From Aliirhizobium wenxiniae (GTDB taxonomy: Bacteria; Pseudomonadota; Alphaproteobacteria; Rhizobiales; Rhizobiaceae), in contig NZ_JACHEG010000002.1 of assembly GCF_014201355.1 (NCBI RefSeq), positions 1,240,001-1,304,000 of the forward strand: a stretch of DNA of 64,000 bases, written 5' to 3'. A program made the translations under genes and the position numbers. Shown in pieces: positions 10,103 to 19,367 of this stretch. The first letter of the stretch is position 1; the number at the start of each line of letters is the position of its first letter. The notes under the pieces are model-generated. The model ran no database searches. It was not told where the DNA came from and saw only the letters and a program-made list of their open reading frames with translations.

Positions 10103-10945
10103 TTACTTGTCGCTTTCGGTCAGGCCCTTGATGAACCAGCTCTGGAAGATCACCACGATTGCCACGGGCGGGAGCATGGCGAGAACCGCCAGGGCGAATG
10201 CCTCGTTGTAATCGGGGATGTTCGAGCCGACCCAGACCTGAAGGATGGATTTGATGCCGCGCATCAGCGTGAAGAAGCTCTCGTCGGTCGTCATCATCAT
10301 CGGCCAGAGATACTGGTTCCAGCCATAGACGAACATGATGATGAAGATCGCGGCGATCATGGTGCGCGAGATCGGCACCAGAATGTCGATGAAGAACTTG
10401 AACGGACCTGCACCATCGATTCGAGCCGCTTCCAGCAGTTCTTCCGGCACGGACTTGAAGAACTGGCGGAAGTAGAAGGTGCCGGTGGCCGAGGCCAGCA
10501 AAGGCACGATCAGGCCGCTATAGGTGTTCAGCAGCCCGAGATCCGACATGACCTGATAGGAGGGCATGATGCGCACTTCGAGCGGCAGAAGCAGGGTGGT
10601 GAAGATCACCCAGAAGGAGAGTGTCGCCATGGGGAAACGGAAATAGACGATGGCATAGGCGGCCATCATCGACAGGAGAATCTTGCCGATGGCGAAACCG
10701 ACACCGAGGATCAACGAGTTCATCACCATGCGAGCGCCGGTGATATCGCCGGTAAAGCCGCCCTTCTGCGTCAGCACCTTTTCGTAGGTGGCGATGAAGT
10801 TGTCGCCCCAGGCGAGCGACAGGCCATTCATGTGAATGTCAGCTGCCGTGTGGGTGGACGTCATGAAAGCGACCACGACCGGCATGCAGAGAAACAGCGA
10901 GCCGAGGATGAGGACGAGATGATCGGAAAACTTGGTGCGATACAT
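10103..10945 (-). CDS. ugpE: sn-Glycerol-3-phosphate ABC transporter, permease UgpE
   Basis: Inner-membrane subunit of the Ugp importer. 280 aa with about six transmembrane helices and the permease EAA loop [18 protein letters not shown] that docks on UgpC. Start ATG 10945 (MYRTKFSDH) is preceded by GAGAGGACAGACC; an in-frame start 15 bp upstream lies inside that ribosome binding site. 11 bp from ugpA and 11 bp from ugpC, an even spacing typical of one transcript. Confidence 0.95.
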   Translation of the reverse strand: MYRTKFSDHLVLILGSLFLCMPVVVAFMTSTHTAADIHMNGLSLAWGDNFIATYEKVLTQKGGFTGDITGARMVMNSLILGVGFAIGKILLSMMAAYAIVYFRFPMATLSFWVIFTTLLLPLEVRIMPSYQVMSDLGLLNTYSGLIVPLLASATGTFYFRQFFKSVPEELLEAARIDGAGPFKFFIDILVPISRTMIAAIFIIMFVYGWNQYLWPMMMTTDESFFTLMRGIKSILQVWVGSNIPDYNEAFALAVLAMLPPVAIVVIFQSWFIKGLTESDK

Positions 10946-10956
10946 GGTCTGTCCTC

Positions 10957-11940
10957 TCAATTGTAGTGGACGCGCCGCTCGATGAAGCGGAACTGGAAGA
11001 TGGTGAGGACGAAAACCACGATCATCAGGATGACCGACTGGGCCGAAGAGCCGCCGATGTCATTGCCGCGGAAACCGTCGGCATAGACCTTGTAGACCAG
11101 CGTGACCGGGTTGTTGGCGGGCTTGTCCTTGACCATGACGTCGATGATGCCGAACGTGTCGAACAGCGCGTAGGTGACGTTGATGGTCAGGAGGAAAAAG
11201 GCGGTCGGCGCCAGAAGCGGAAGGATGACCGTCCAGAAACGGCGCATGCCCGAGCGGCAGTCGATCATTGCCGCTTCGCGCACGGAGACCGGCACGTTCT
11301 GCAGACCCGACAGGAAGAAGATGAAATTGTAGGGGATCTGCTTCCAGACGGCGACAACCGTCATGGCGAAGGCCGTGTCGTAATAGTTCAGGCCAACCTG
11401 CATATGCCAGCCGAAATAAGACATCATCTTCACGAAGGGGCCGACATGCTGGTCGAAGATCATCATGCCGATCAGGCCCGAAACGGGGGCTGCGATGGCG
11501 TAGATGGCGATGAGCAACGTCTTGTAGGTCGAGGCGCCACGGATGACGCGGTCGGCCTTGACGGCGAGCAGCAATCCCAGCGAAAGCGACAGGAAGGTGA
11601 CGAGCACAGTGAAAACGGCCGTGAACAGCGCAATCGACTGGTATTCAGAGCTGAAGATCACATCGGTGTAGTTGCTCAAGCCCACGAAGGTGGAGCCGAA
11701 GCCGAACGGGTCCTCAAGGTAAAAGGACGAACTTACCGCCTGGACCGAGGGCCAGTAGAAAAAGATGAAGATCACCGCGAGCTGCGGGAAAAGAAACAGA
11801 TAGGGCAGAACGGGCGAGGTGAACTGCACACGCTTCATTTCTTCCGCCGCGACGGCAGTCTTCCTGCTGCGTGCCTTGCCCCCGAAACCGAGACGGGACA
11901 GGAAACCGCCGGGCTGCGGTTGTGACGTCGTATAGGCCAC
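10957..11940 (-). CDS. ugpA: sn-Glycerol-3-phosphate ABC transporter, permease UgpA
   Basis: Partner permease of UgpE, with six predicted helices and the EAA loop VREAAMIDCRSGMRRFW. The start is GTG 11940, six bases after GGGGAGAAC; this gives 327 aa with a 34-residue Gly/Arg/Lys-rich cytoplasmic extension (QPQPGGFLSRLGFGGKARSRK) ahead of MKRVQFTSPVLPYL, where most UgpA proteins begin. An ATG at 11838 with GGAAG close before it would give the usual length of about 293 aa, so the extension may not be translated in full. Confidence 0.92.
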   Translation of the reverse strand: MAYTTSQPQPGGFLSRLGFGGKARSRKTAVAAEEMKRVQFTSPVLPYLFLFPQLAVIFIFFYWPSVQAVSSSFYLEDPFGFGSTFVGLSNYTDVIFSSEYQSIALFTAVFTVLVTFLSLSLGLLLAVKADRVIRGASTYKTLLIAIYAIAAPVSGLIGMMIFDQHVGPFVKMMSYFGWHMQVGLNYYDTAFAMTVVAVWKQIPYNFIFFLSGLQNVPVSVREAAMIDCRSGMRRFWTVILPLLAPTAFFLLTINVTYALFDTFGIIDVMVKDKPANNPVTLVYKVYADGFRGNDIGGSSAQSVILMIVVFVLTIFQFRFIERRVHYN

Positions 11941-11965
11941 GAGTTCTCCCCTTTCTTGCAATTAC

Positions 11966-12003
11966 AAAAGAGCCCGCCCGCCCCTTATAGGGAGCGGACG
12001 GAC
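11966..12003 (-). promoter_or_regulatory. Intercistronic stem-loop between ugpB and ugpA
   Basis: In the 81-bp ugpB-ugpA gap the minus strand can fold CCGTCCGCTCCC against GGGGCGGGCGG, an imperfect GC-rich hairpin followed by CTCTTTTGT. Such hairpins after binding-protein genes often protect the upstream mRNA or terminate part of the transcripts, giving more binding protein than permease. Inference from position and sequence only. Confidence 0.5.
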
Positions 12004-12021
12004 CATGATGGGAGATGGCTA

Positions 12022-13326
12022 TCAGCCAGCGGTCTTGGCGAAACGGGTGAGGAGGTCGTTGCCTTCCTTCTCGATGGTTTCGAAGGCCTTCTGAACGGTC
12101 GTTTCGCCCGAGAAGATCTTGTTGTATTCGCGTTCCATGATGGAACGGATCTGCGGGTAGAAGCCGAGGCGGTAGCCCTTGGACCATTCGCCCGACGGCA
12201 GCATCAGCTGCTTGATGCCGACTTCAGCAACCGGGGTCTTTTCGTAGTAGCCTTCCTTCTTGGCCAGTTCGTAAGCAGCCTTGGTGATGGCGACGTAACC
12301 GGTAGCCTGGTGGTAGAACTTCTGGATTTCCGGCGAGGTCAGGAACTGGAAGAAGTCAGCCGTGCACTTGTTTTCGGCTTCCGGCTTGCCGGCCATTGCA
12401 AAGAGTGCAGCGCCACCGATGAAGGTGTTGGTGCCGGCGCCCTTGATGCTCGACCAGTAGGGAAGGAAATCAGCCGAGAATGGCATGGAAGCGGTCTTCT
12501 GCAGGCCACCGAAGGAACCGGAAGAACCGATCCACATAGCAACCTTGCCTTCTTCGAAAGGCTTCTGGTTGTCGTTCCAGCTTGCGCCGTAGAACTTGTA
12601 GAGACCTGCGTCAGACCAAGCCTTCAGCTTTTCGAACATCATGACAAGGTTCTTGTCAGTGAGGTTCATCTTGGTGTCGACAACGCTGTCGTAACCGTTG
12701 TTGTTGTTTGCGAACTGGATGTTCTGGCGCGAGAAGAAGTTCTCGGTGAACTGCCAGGTCAGCTGCGAAGCGGTCATCGGGATGAAGCCGGCTTCCTTGA
12801 GCTTCGGAGCGACAGTTTCAAACTCTTCCCAGGTCTTCGGAACGGCAACGCCGGCCTTTTCGAAAGCCTGCGGGTTGACGTACATGATCGGAGCCGAAGA
12901 GTTGAACGGCATGCCGATGAACTTGCCCTTCGAGTCGGCGTAGAAATAACGAACGCCTTCGATGAACGCGTTGCGGTCGAACTTGTAACCTGCGTTGTTG
13001 ATCAGATCTTCAGCAGCAACGGTTGCGCCCTTGGCGTTGATGATGGTGGCTGCACCAGCGTCGAAGACCTGGAGGATGTTCGGCTGTTCGCCCGAACGGA
13101 AAGCGGCGATGCCGGTTGCCAGAGCTTCCTCGTAGGTGCCCTTGGAGATCGGCGTCAGGTTGCAGGCGGTCTGCGAAGCGTTGAACTTCTGCGAGACTTC
13201 GTTGATGACTTCACCGTTGCGGCCGCCCATGCCGTGCCACCAGGTGATGTTTGTTGCTGCGAGCGAGGAGGTTGCAGACATTGCAACTGCCATCGCGGCC
13301 ATCGAAAATTTCTTGATCATGGTCAT
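12022..13326 (-). CDS. ugpB: sn-Glycerol-3-phosphate-binding protein
   Basis: Periplasmic receptor of the Ugp importer. 434 aa with a signal peptide at about residues 1-23 (SSLA before ATNITWWHG). The mature N-terminus ITWWHGMGG and motifs such as GMPFNSSAPIMYVNP, WIGSSGSFGG and YNKIFSGE are characteristic of UgpB. GGAGAGGACG precedes ATG 13326; ATG 13320 is an alternative. First gene of ugpBAEC, and the upstream region carries Pho-box-like repeats, in line with phosphate control of ugp known from E. coli. Confidence 0.96.
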   Translation of the reverse strand: MTMIKKFSMAAMAVAMSATSSLAATNITWWHGMGGRNGEVINEVSQKFNASQTACNLTPISKGTYEEALATGIAAFRSGEQPNILQVFDAGAATIINAKGATVAAEDLINNAGYKFDRNAFIEGVRYFYADSKGKFIGMPFNSSAPIMYVNPQAFEKAGVAVPKTWEEFETVAPKLKEAGFIPMTASQLTWQFTENFFSRQNIQFANNNNGYDSVVDTKMNLTDKNLVMMFEKLKAWSDAGLYKFYGASWNDNQKPFEEGKVAMWIGSSGSFGGLQKTASMPFSADFLPYWSSIKGAGTNTFIGGAALFAMAGKPEAENKCTADFFQFLTSPEIQKFYHQATGYVAITKAAYELAKKEGYYEKTPVAEVGIKQLMLPSGEWSKGYRLGFYPQIRSIMEREYNKIFSGETTVQKAFETIEKEGNDLLTRFAKTAG

Positions 13327-13362
13327 GGTTACGTCCTCTCCGCCTTGGTTGGATCGAGGATC

Positions 13363-13418
13363 GCAATAGGGCTTGCCCGTGACAGGCTCTTAACAGTTCT
13401 GTTTCAGATTTGTGACGT
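13363..13418 (-). promoter_or_regulatory. Tandem Pho-box-like repeats and -10 of the ugp promoter
   Basis: On the minus strand four 7-mers follow each other with exact 4-nt spacers: ACGTCAC, CTGAAAC, CTGTTAA, CTGTCAC (13418 down to 13379). The last two form CTGTTAAGAGCCTGTCAC, close to the PhoB consensus CTGTCAT-N4-CTGTCAT. Ten bases later stands TATTGC (13368-13363), the -10 spacing seen in PhoB-dependent promoters that lack a -35. ugpB begins 37 bp further on. Phosphate-starvation control is inferred. Confidence 0.6.
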
Positions 13419-13450
13419 TTGCACAGCTTTGCAAAAACTTCACAACACCG

Positions 13451-13825
13451 TCAAAAAGCATCCGGAAAATGCCGGGGCAAACGCCAGGGCAGGACGGCGA
13501 TAATATCGTAACGGCAGGATAGAAGATGGGCGTCACGGCGGCGCGACAGCCAGATATCACTTGCAGCCCTTATCCGCCTTTGGGCGCCGTAACCGACCGC
13601 ATCGATCGCGTCAGCTTCTCGGGCGCGCGCCTTGACCTCGACAAACAGGATAAGAGTGTTTTTGCGGGCGACGATATCGATTTCGCCAAGCCGTGTCCGG
13701 TATCGGAACTTCAGTATCCGATACCCTTTAAAGAGAAGATAGAGAGCTGCGAGATATTCGGAGACGTGGCCGCGCCGTTCGGCGCGCCGGCGTTTATGCC
13801 GCCTGTCCTCGGCTCCGCGCCCCAT
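13451..13825 (-). CDS. YraN family protein (UPF0102, endonuclease-like fold)
   Basis: 124-aa member of UPF0102, a restriction-endonuclease-like fold family of uncertain function. The nuclease-type core is visible as GEIDIVARKNTLILFVEVKAR (47-67), holding the E/D-x-K residues. Arg/Lys-rich N-terminus. Its start overlaps the rsmI stop (ATGA), and the rsmI-yraN pairing is widely conserved in bacteria, which supports the call. Confidence 0.9.
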   Translation of the reverse strand: MGRGAEDRRHKRRRAERRGHVSEYLAALYLLFKGYRILKFRYRTRLGEIDIVARKNTLILFVEVKARAREADAIDAVGYGAQRRIRAASDIWLSRRRDAHLLSCRYDIIAVLPWRLPRHFPDAF

Positions 13826-14745
13826 CAGCCCTCATCCTTGTCCTTCATGGCGGCATCTTTCATGGTAACCAGCCGTTGATAGAGGTCTCGCTTCGAAAGG
13901 CCTGTCAGACGTGCCGCTTCCGCCGCAGCCTTTGCCGCGGGCATGGATGATGCCAGCTCCTCCAGCAGCACATCGACATCGACAGCCGCCGGCACATCAT
14001 CATAGGCAGGCGGCCCGACGAGGAAGACGATCTCACCCTTGACGTTGCGACCGTCGAAGGCTTCAGCAAGCTCTCCGAGCGACGCGCGGCTGATCTCCTC
14101 GAAGGCCTTGGTCAGTTCGCGCCCAACACAAGCCGCGCGGCCCGGCCCCAGAACATCGGCAGCGGAGGCCAGCGTGGCGGTAATGCGATGCGGAGATTCA
14201 AAGAATATCAGCGTTGCGGGAATTTTCGACAGTTCCGCCAGTCGGTCGCGGCGTCCTTTTTCCTTCACCGGCAGAAAACCGGCAAACAGGAAGGCATCAT
14301 TCGGAAGACCGGAAGCAACCAGCGCGGCGAGAGGCGCCGAAGCGCCCGGAATGGGGACTACCCGATGGCCCGCCTCGATGGCCAGCTGTCCGAGCCGATA
14401 ACCCGGATCGGAGACAAGCGGCGTGCCGGCATCGGAGACCAGAGCCACGGACTTTCCCTGTTCCAGTGCCGCCAGCAGCCTTGGCCCCATCTCATCGGCA
14501 TTATGCTCGTGATAGGCGTAAGGTTTGTTGGCGATGCCATAGCGATCGAGAAGTACGCGGGTGACGCGCGTATCTTCGCAGGCCAGCACATCGGCACCGG
14601 CGAGCGTTTCAAGCGCGCGCAGCGTGATATCGCCGAGATTGCCGATTGGCGTGGCAACGAGATAAAGCGCCGGCTCCAGCGGGCGCGAAGGCACAAAAGT
14701 ATTGGCGACGCGGTAGCCGCGGGTCGCTTCAGCAGGTCCAGCCAC
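13825..14745 (-). CDS. rsmI: 16S rRNA (cytidine(1402)-2'-O)-methyltransferase
   Basis: SAM-dependent tetrapyrrole-methylase-fold enzyme that 2'-O-methylates C1402 in the ribosomal decoding centre. 306 aa with the signatures VATPIGNLGDIT (30-41), ACEDTR, SDAGTPLVSDPGY and PIPGASA, and a C-terminal HTH-like tail (LTGLSKRDLYQRL). First gene of rsmI-yraN; divergent from dnaN across 255 bp. Confidence 0.95.
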   Translation of the reverse strand: MAGPAEATRGYRVANTFVPSRPLEPALYLVATPIGNLGDITLRALETLAGADVLACEDTRVTRVLLDRYGIANKPYAYHEHNADEMGPRLLAALEQGKSVALVSDAGTPLVSDPGYRLGQLAIEAGHRVVPIPGASAPLAALVASGLPNDAFLFAGFLPVKEKGRRDRLAELSKIPATLIFFESPHRITATLASAADVLGPGRAACVGRELTKAFEEISRASLGELAEAFDGRNVKGEIVFLVGPPAYDDVPAAVDVDVLLEELASSMPAAKAAAEAARLTGLSKRDLYQRLVTMKDAAMKDKDEG

Positions 14746-15000
14746 GAGCTTCGCAATTCAGTTGGATGATCATAAGCCCTTTATGGTCAAGGCGATGGCG
14801 GCCCGCAAGCGGCACGGGCCCAAGTTTTCTGTGTGCAGGTCTATTGCAAGTGCCGAAATGAAGCGGACACCCCGCATATGCTCTTGCGTTCAAAGGCTGA
14901 TCTCTGCCATTTTGCCCCTCCACATCGTCCGGCTTGCGAAAGCCGAAGAATATCCGGTGCCCCGCCTCCCGGGACACCCAGGTCGAAAGCGGTTGAGTCC

Positions 15001-16119
15001 ATGCGTATTACTCTCGAGCGGTCCAATCTTCTTAAGTCGTTGAGCCACGTTCACCGCGTGGTCGAGCGCCGCAACACAATTCCGATCCTTTCCAACGTTC
15101 TGATGCGCGCTTCCGACGCCAGCGTCGAACTGAAGGCGACGGACCTGGATCTGGAGATCACCGAATCCGTTCCGGCGATGGTCGAGCAGGCCGGCGCGAC
15201 CACGGTTCCCGCACATCTTCTCTACGAAATCGTGCGCAAGCTGCCCGACGGTTCGGAAGTCCTGCTCGCCACCAATCCTGATGGCGGCTCCATGACGGTC
15301 CAGTCCGGCCGTTCGAAATTCTCGCTGCAGTGCCTGCCGGAAACCGATTTCCCGGATCTGACCGCCGGTTCGTTCAGCCATACGTTCAAGCTGAAGGCGA
15401 CCGATCTGAAGATGCTGATCGACCGGACGCAGTTCGCGATCTCCACCGAAGAGACCCGTTATTACCTGAACGGCATCTTCTTCCACACGATCGAGGCTGG
15501 CGGCGATCTGAAGCTACGCGCCGTTGCCACCGACGGTCACCGCCTTGCACGCGCCGACGTTCAGGCTCCTTCCGGTTCGGAAGGCATGCCGGGCATCATC
15601 ATTCCGCGCAAGACGGTTGGTGAACTGCAGAAGCTGGTAGATGATCCGGAAGCACTGGTCACCGTCGAGGTTTCCGACGCCAAGATCCGCCTGACGATCG
15701 CCGACATCATCATGACGTCGAAACTGATCGACGGCACGTTCCCCGACTACCAGCGCGTCATCCCGACCGGCAACGACAAGGAAATGCGCGTCGATTGCCA
15801 GACCTTCACCAAGGCCGTCGATCGCGTATCGACCATTTCGTCGGAGCGTGGCCGCGCGGTAAAGCTTGCGCTGACGGACGGCCAGCTGATGCTGACGGTC
15901 AACAACCCGGATTCGGGCAGCGCGACGGAAGAAGTTGCGGTCGGATACGAGAACGATCCGATGGAAATCGGCTTCAACGCCAAATACCTTCTCGACATCA
16001 CGGCCCAGCTTTCCGGCGACGACGCCATCTTCATGCTGGCGGATGCGGGCTCACCGACATTGGTCCGCGATACGGCGGGAGACGATGCGCTCTATGTATT
16101 GATGCCAATGCGCGTATAA
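15001..16119 (+). CDS. dnaN: DNA polymerase III beta subunit (sliding clamp)
   Basis: Homodimeric ring that tethers DNA polymerase III to DNA and recruits other replication and repair proteins. 372 aa, the standard length, with three clamp domains of about 120 residues; ATDGHRLA (residues 179-186) and the C-terminal YVLMPMRV end are diagnostic. ATG 15001 (MRITLERSNLL) is the family start; the frame is open 168 bp further upstream but without family similarity. No dnaA lies next to it, as is usual in Rhizobiaceae. A terminator follows directly. Confidence 0.97.
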   Translation: MRITLERSNLLKSLSHVHRVVERRNTIPILSNVLMRASDASVELKATDLDLEITESVPAMVEQAGATTVPAHLLYEIVRKLPDGSEVLLATNPDGGSMTVQSGRSKFSLQCLPETDFPDLTAGSFSHTFKLKATDLKMLIDRTQFAISTEETRYYLNGIFFHTIEAGGDLKLRAVATDGHRLARADVQAPSGSEGMPGIIIPRKTVGELQKLVDDPEALVTVEVSDAKIRLTIADIIMTSKLIDGTFPDYQRVIPTGNDKEMRVDCQTFTKAVDRVSTISSERGRAVKLALTDGQLMLTVNNPDSGSATEEVAVGYENDPMEIGFNAKYLLDITAQLSGDDAIFMLADAGSPTLVRDTAGDDALYVLMPMRV

Positions 16120-16127
16120 AACAATCG

Positions 16128-16160
16128 AGGCGGCCGGAAATTCCGAGCCGCCTTTTTTAT
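16128..16160 (+). terminator. Rho-independent terminator of dnaN
   Basis: Nine bases after the dnaN stop: outer stem AGGCGGC / GCCGCCT enclosing a second short stem CGGAA / TTCCG, followed by a run of six T (16153-16158). Confidence 0.85.
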
Positions 16161-16262
16161 GCCGTTTTCTAATTGCGACATTCTTTCCTGCCTTTGCGTC
16201 ATTGACCTTGACCCCTGAGGTCGGACGACCAAATAGGCATGAAAACCGGGAGAGGTAACTAG

Positions 16263-16856
16263 ATGGAATTACGCTTGAAGGAACGGCTCGGCCGGAAGTT
16301 CGACGAGGAAATCCGTTTCTTCAAAGGCTGGATGGATGGCCCGAAAAGCGTAGGCGCGATCTGCCCCACCTCTTCCGTCACCGCCAAGCGCATGGCGAGC
16401 GTCATCAACTCCTCATCGGGCCTGCCCGTGCTTGAACTCGGCCCGGGCACGGGCGTCATCACCAAGGCGATCCTGGAACGAGGCATCGCGCCGGAGAACC
16501 TGGTTTCGATCGAATATTCGACGGATTTCTACCAGAACCTGATCAAGGCCTATGAAGGCGTACATTTCATCAATGGCGACGCTTTTGCACTCGACAAGAC
16601 GCTCGGGGAGATGAAGTCCGTCATCTTCGACAGCGTGATCTCCGCCATCCCGATGCTGAGCTTTCCGATGGAAAGCCGTATCGCGCTTCTTGAAGACCTG
16701 CTCGACCGCATGCCGGCCGGACGGCCGGTGATGCAGATCACCTATGGCCCGGTCTCTCCGATCATCGCCAATCCGGATCGCTACAAGATCAAGCATTATG
16801 ATTTTGTCGTGCGGAATATCCCCCCGGCACAGCTCTGGACCTATACACGGGCCTAG
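16263..16856 (+). CDS. pmtA: Phospholipid N-methyltransferase (Rhizobium/Agrobacterium type)
   Basis: Methylates phosphatidylethanolamine stepwise with SAM to phosphatidylcholine, a lipid that rhizobia need for normal host interaction. 197 aa, soluble SAM-methyltransferase fold without membrane spans, as in the Sinorhizobium/Agrobacterium PmtA class. Motif I VLELGPGTG (56-64); N-terminal FDEEIRFFKGWMD and C-terminal NIPPAQLW are strongly conserved in this family. Excellent ribosome binding site GGGAGAGG before ATG 16263. May be read together with the two genes downstream. Confidence 0.93.
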   Translation: MELRLKERLGRKFDEEIRFFKGWMDGPKSVGAICPTSSVTAKRMASVINSSSGLPVLELGPGTGVITKAILERGIAPENLVSIEYSTDFYQNLIKAYEGVHFINGDAFALDKTLGEMKSVIFDSVISAIPMLSFPMESRIALLEDLLDRMPAGRPVMQITYGPVSPIIANPDRYKIKHYDFVVRNIPPAQLWTYTRA

Positions 16857-16924
16857 TTCACACTCGCGTCAATGGCCCGGTGTAAGCGGGATCGATTTCG
16901 ACCCGCTGTGGAGCTTTGACCGGC

Positions 16925-17512
16925 ATGACCTTCGGCCTTTATATCACCCACCCGCAGGTGCGCATCGACGCCAATGTGCCGGTGCCGCAATGGGGTCTGT
17001 CCGATCTCGGCCGACAGCGTGCCGAGAAAGCAGCGCTGCTCCCTTGGGCGCAAAAGCTCGGGCGCATCATTTCGAGCGACGAGACCAAGGCTATCGAGAC
17101 GGCGGAGATTCTGGCCGCATCCAACGACGTCCCGATCATGATCGCTCCCGACACGCATGAAAACGACCGGTCGGCCACCGGCTTTCTTGCGCCGCCGGAA
17201 TTCGAGGCGGCGGCGGACTGGTTCTTCGCCAATCCCACCGAAAGCTTCAGGGGCTGGGAAAAGGCTGCGGATGCGCAGTCCCGCATCGTTTCGGCCTTCG
17301 ACCGCATCCTTTCCGATCACAATCCAGACATGCCGATCGCTTTTGTCGGTCACGGCGGGGTCGGCACGCTGTTGAAATGTCATCTGCGGCAAATGCCAAT
17401 CTCCAGAAACCAGGATCAGCCGGGTGGCGGCGGAAATCTCTTCTGCTTCTCCCTTGCGGATCGCGCTGTCTCGTGCGACTGGACCCCGATAGAAACATGG
17501 CAAGGGGAATGA
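16925..17512 (+). CDS. Histidine phosphatase superfamily protein (degenerate RHG motif)
   Basis: 195-aa protein of the phosphoglycerate-mutase/histidine-phosphatase fold. The usual N-terminal R-H-G core is replaced by YITHP (residues 6-10), so the nucleophile His may be kept but the Arg and Gly are lost; the second catalytic His is present in FVGHGGVG. Other family parts ([27 protein letters not shown]) are intact. ATG 16925 follows GTGGAG. The stop overlaps an ATG in front of pyrF, so both are probably co-transcribed. Substrate unknown. Confidence 0.85.
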   Translation: MTFGLYITHPQVRIDANVPVPQWGLSDLGRQRAEKAALLPWAQKLGRIISSDETKAIETAEILAASNDVPIMIAPDTHENDRSATGFLAPPEFEAAADWFFANPTESFRGWEKAADAQSRIVSAFDRILSDHNPDMPIAFVGHGGVGTLLKCHLRQMPISRNQDQPGGGGNLFCFSLADRAVSCDWTPIETWQGE

Positions 17513-17517
17513 CCAAC

Positions 17518-18228
17518 ATGCAAGCGCGTGACCGACTGATCGTGGGCCTCGATATCCCGACCGTTTCCGAGGCCGAAAAGATGGTCGCCACGCTCGGCGA
17601 GAGCGTCTCTTTCTACAAGATCGGCTATCAGCTGGTATTTGCCGGCGGGTTGGAATTTGCCCGTGACCTTGCCAAGGACGGCAAGAAGATTTTTCTCGAT
17701 ATGAAGCTGCTCGATATCGACAACACGGTGGCGAAGGGCGTCGAGAACATTGCGAAGATGGGCATGACCATGCTGACCCTGCACGCCTATCCGAAGGCGA
17801 TGCGTGCAGCGGTCGAAGCCGCCAAGGGATCGGATCTCTGCCTGCTCGGCGTGACCGTGCTGACCTCGATGGATGCAGCCGACGTGACCGAGGCCGGCTA
17901 CGCCCAGACGCCGGAACAACTGGTTCGCACCCGCGCGGCGCAAGCACGCGATGCCGGCATGGGCGGCATCGTCTGCTCTGCGGAAGAATCCGCCGCCGTG
18001 CGTGAAATCGTCGGCGCCGACATGGCTATCGTTACTCCCGGCATCCGTCCGAAAGGCGCAGATGCCGGCGATCAGAAGCGTGTCGTGACGCCATTCGACG
18101 CTCTGAAGGCCGGTTCCACGCACCTCGTCGTCAGCCGCCCGATCGTCAAGGCCGACGACCCGAAGGCATCCGCAGAGGCAATTCTTGCCGAGATGCGGGA
18201 TGCTCTCTGGCCCGCCAACAACGCCTGA
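17518..18228 (+). CDS. pyrF: Orotidine 5'-phosphate decarboxylase
   Basis: Final step of UMP synthesis. 236 aa TIM-barrel; the catalytic Asp-Lys-x-x-Asp array is in [12 protein letters not shown], and TPGIRP and [12 protein letters not shown] are the phosphate-gripping motifs. I prefer ATG 17518 ([14 protein letters not shown]), nine bases after AAGGGG; ATG 17509, overlapping the previous stop, sits too close to that site. Confidence 0.96.
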   Translation: MQARDRLIVGLDIPTVSEAEKMVATLGESVSFYKIGYQLVFAGGLEFARDLAKDGKKIFLDMKLLDIDNTVAKGVENIAKMGMTMLTLHAYPKAMRAAVEAAKGSDLCLLGVTVLTSMDAADVTEAGYAQTPEQLVRTRAAQARDAGMGGIVCSAEESAAVREIVGADMAIVTPGIRPKGADAGDQKRVVTPFDALKAGSTHLVVSRPIVKADDPKASAEAILAEMRDALWPANNA

Positions 18229-18246
18229 CCCGACCGAAAGGCGAGA

Positions 18247-19305
18247 CTAACGATTGTTGGAAACCCGGTTACGGGAGCCTTCATCGACAATCAGGTTCGG
18301 GTTTCCGCCAGGAAGACGATTATCGACGACGGTGTTGTTATTCGCGCCGTCGTTGTGATCCAGCCCGCCAAGCAGCATCTTGGGCTGGACGAGGCAATAG
18401 CTGTTGAACATGCTCAGCCCCTGCCGGCTGCCAATCCAGACTGCCGGACGCGCCACCGGCACATCATACTTAAAGGTGTTGCCGCTGATGATGTTGCCCT
18501 GCGGCGACTGATGGCGGAAGGTGCCGCCCTCGCCGCAATTGCGGTAGAGATAGACCCCGCCAGAAAGCGGGTTCACGAATGTATTGTTCTCGATGCGGTT
18601 GCTCGCAGACCCGTCCACCGCGATGACTTCGCGCCATTCGGGGCGAGCGGCGAATGTGTTGCCGGTGATGACATTTCCGGCGGATTCAGCGTCGAGATAA
18701 ACAACGGTCGAACTTGCCTTGCCCGTAAAGCGTGAATTCTGCAGCGTGACCCTTGTCACACCTGGCGCGAGATAGAGCGGCACGCCGACACTGCCGGAAA
18801 AGGCAAGATTGTCGAGCAGGATACCGGTCGGCGCTGCAGCCTGTGCCCGCTGCGTGTGCCCATCCTTGTTCGAGGATGCCTTCACTTCCTTAGCCTGGCC
18901 GTTGTTTCCAAGCCCCTGGATGCGCAGATCGCCCTTGATCTGGCAATTGCGGATGGTGATGTCGGTGGGCACGCTCCACTTGCCATCTCCTCCCTTGCGA
19001 GACTGGATCAAAACCGTTCTCGCCTTCGTGCCGCTGCCGTCGATCATTGCGCCATTGCAATCGAACACGACGCCGGAGGCGCGACTACCTGAAAACGTGA
19101 TGCGCTGAGTGATCCTGTCATTCTTGTTCAGGGTGACATCGCAGCGGATATCGACCGGCTTTGCATCCTTGCCGGCCGGCGCGCGCAGCGCATCCATGAC
19201 ATTTGCCGGGCATGCAGCAGCCTGCGCATCGGATGAGAGTGTGAACAGTGGCGAGCCGATCGCCAGAAATAGACCCGCTGACAAAGGGAATGCGTATCGC
19301 ACCAT
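18247..19305 (-). CDS. Exported right-handed parallel beta-helix repeat protein
   Basis: 352 aa with a signal peptide (about 1-29, before AACPANVMD). The rest is made of short repeats of the N-x-I/V-x-x-N-x-F type (NVITGNTF, NRIENNTF, NIISGNTF, NTVVDNRL), the ladder of a right-handed beta-helix as in pectate-lyase-like or carbohydrate-active proteins. No catalytic motif is recognised. ATG 19305 has AGGAGG upstream; the much longer open frame beginning at 19662 overlaps the divergent gene and is not real. Likely periplasmic or secreted, polysaccharide-related. Confidence 0.82.
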   Translation of the reverse strand: MVRYAFPLSAGLFLAIGSPLFTLSSDAQAAACPANVMDALRAPAGKDAKPVDIRCDVTLNKNDRITQRITFSGSRASGVVFDCNGAMIDGSGTKARTVLIQSRKGGDGKWSVPTDITIRNCQIKGDLRIQGLGNNGQAKEVKASSNKDGHTQRAQAAAPTGILLDNLAFSGSVGVPLYLAPGVTRVTLQNSRFTGKASSTVVYLDAESAGNVITGNTFAARPEWREVIAVDGSASNRIENNTFVNPLSGGVYLYRNCGEGGTFRHQSPQGNIISGNTFKYDVPVARPAVWIGSRQGLSMFNSYCLVQPKMLLGGLDHNDGANNNTVVDNRLPGGNPNLIVDEGSRNRVSNNR

Positions 19306-19367
19306 ATTGACTTGCCTCCTGATTCGCCCGATCTCGAATATACCTAAACGGGAGAGGAGGATATTTG

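Noticed and set aside
11956..13503. 515-codon plus-strand frame over ugpB
   Set aside because: Antisense to ugpB; the high GC third positions of ugpB create the open frame.
14833..15000. N-terminal extension of dnaN by 56 residues
   Set aside because: No similarity to the clamp family; MRITLERSNLL at 15001 is the standard N-terminus.
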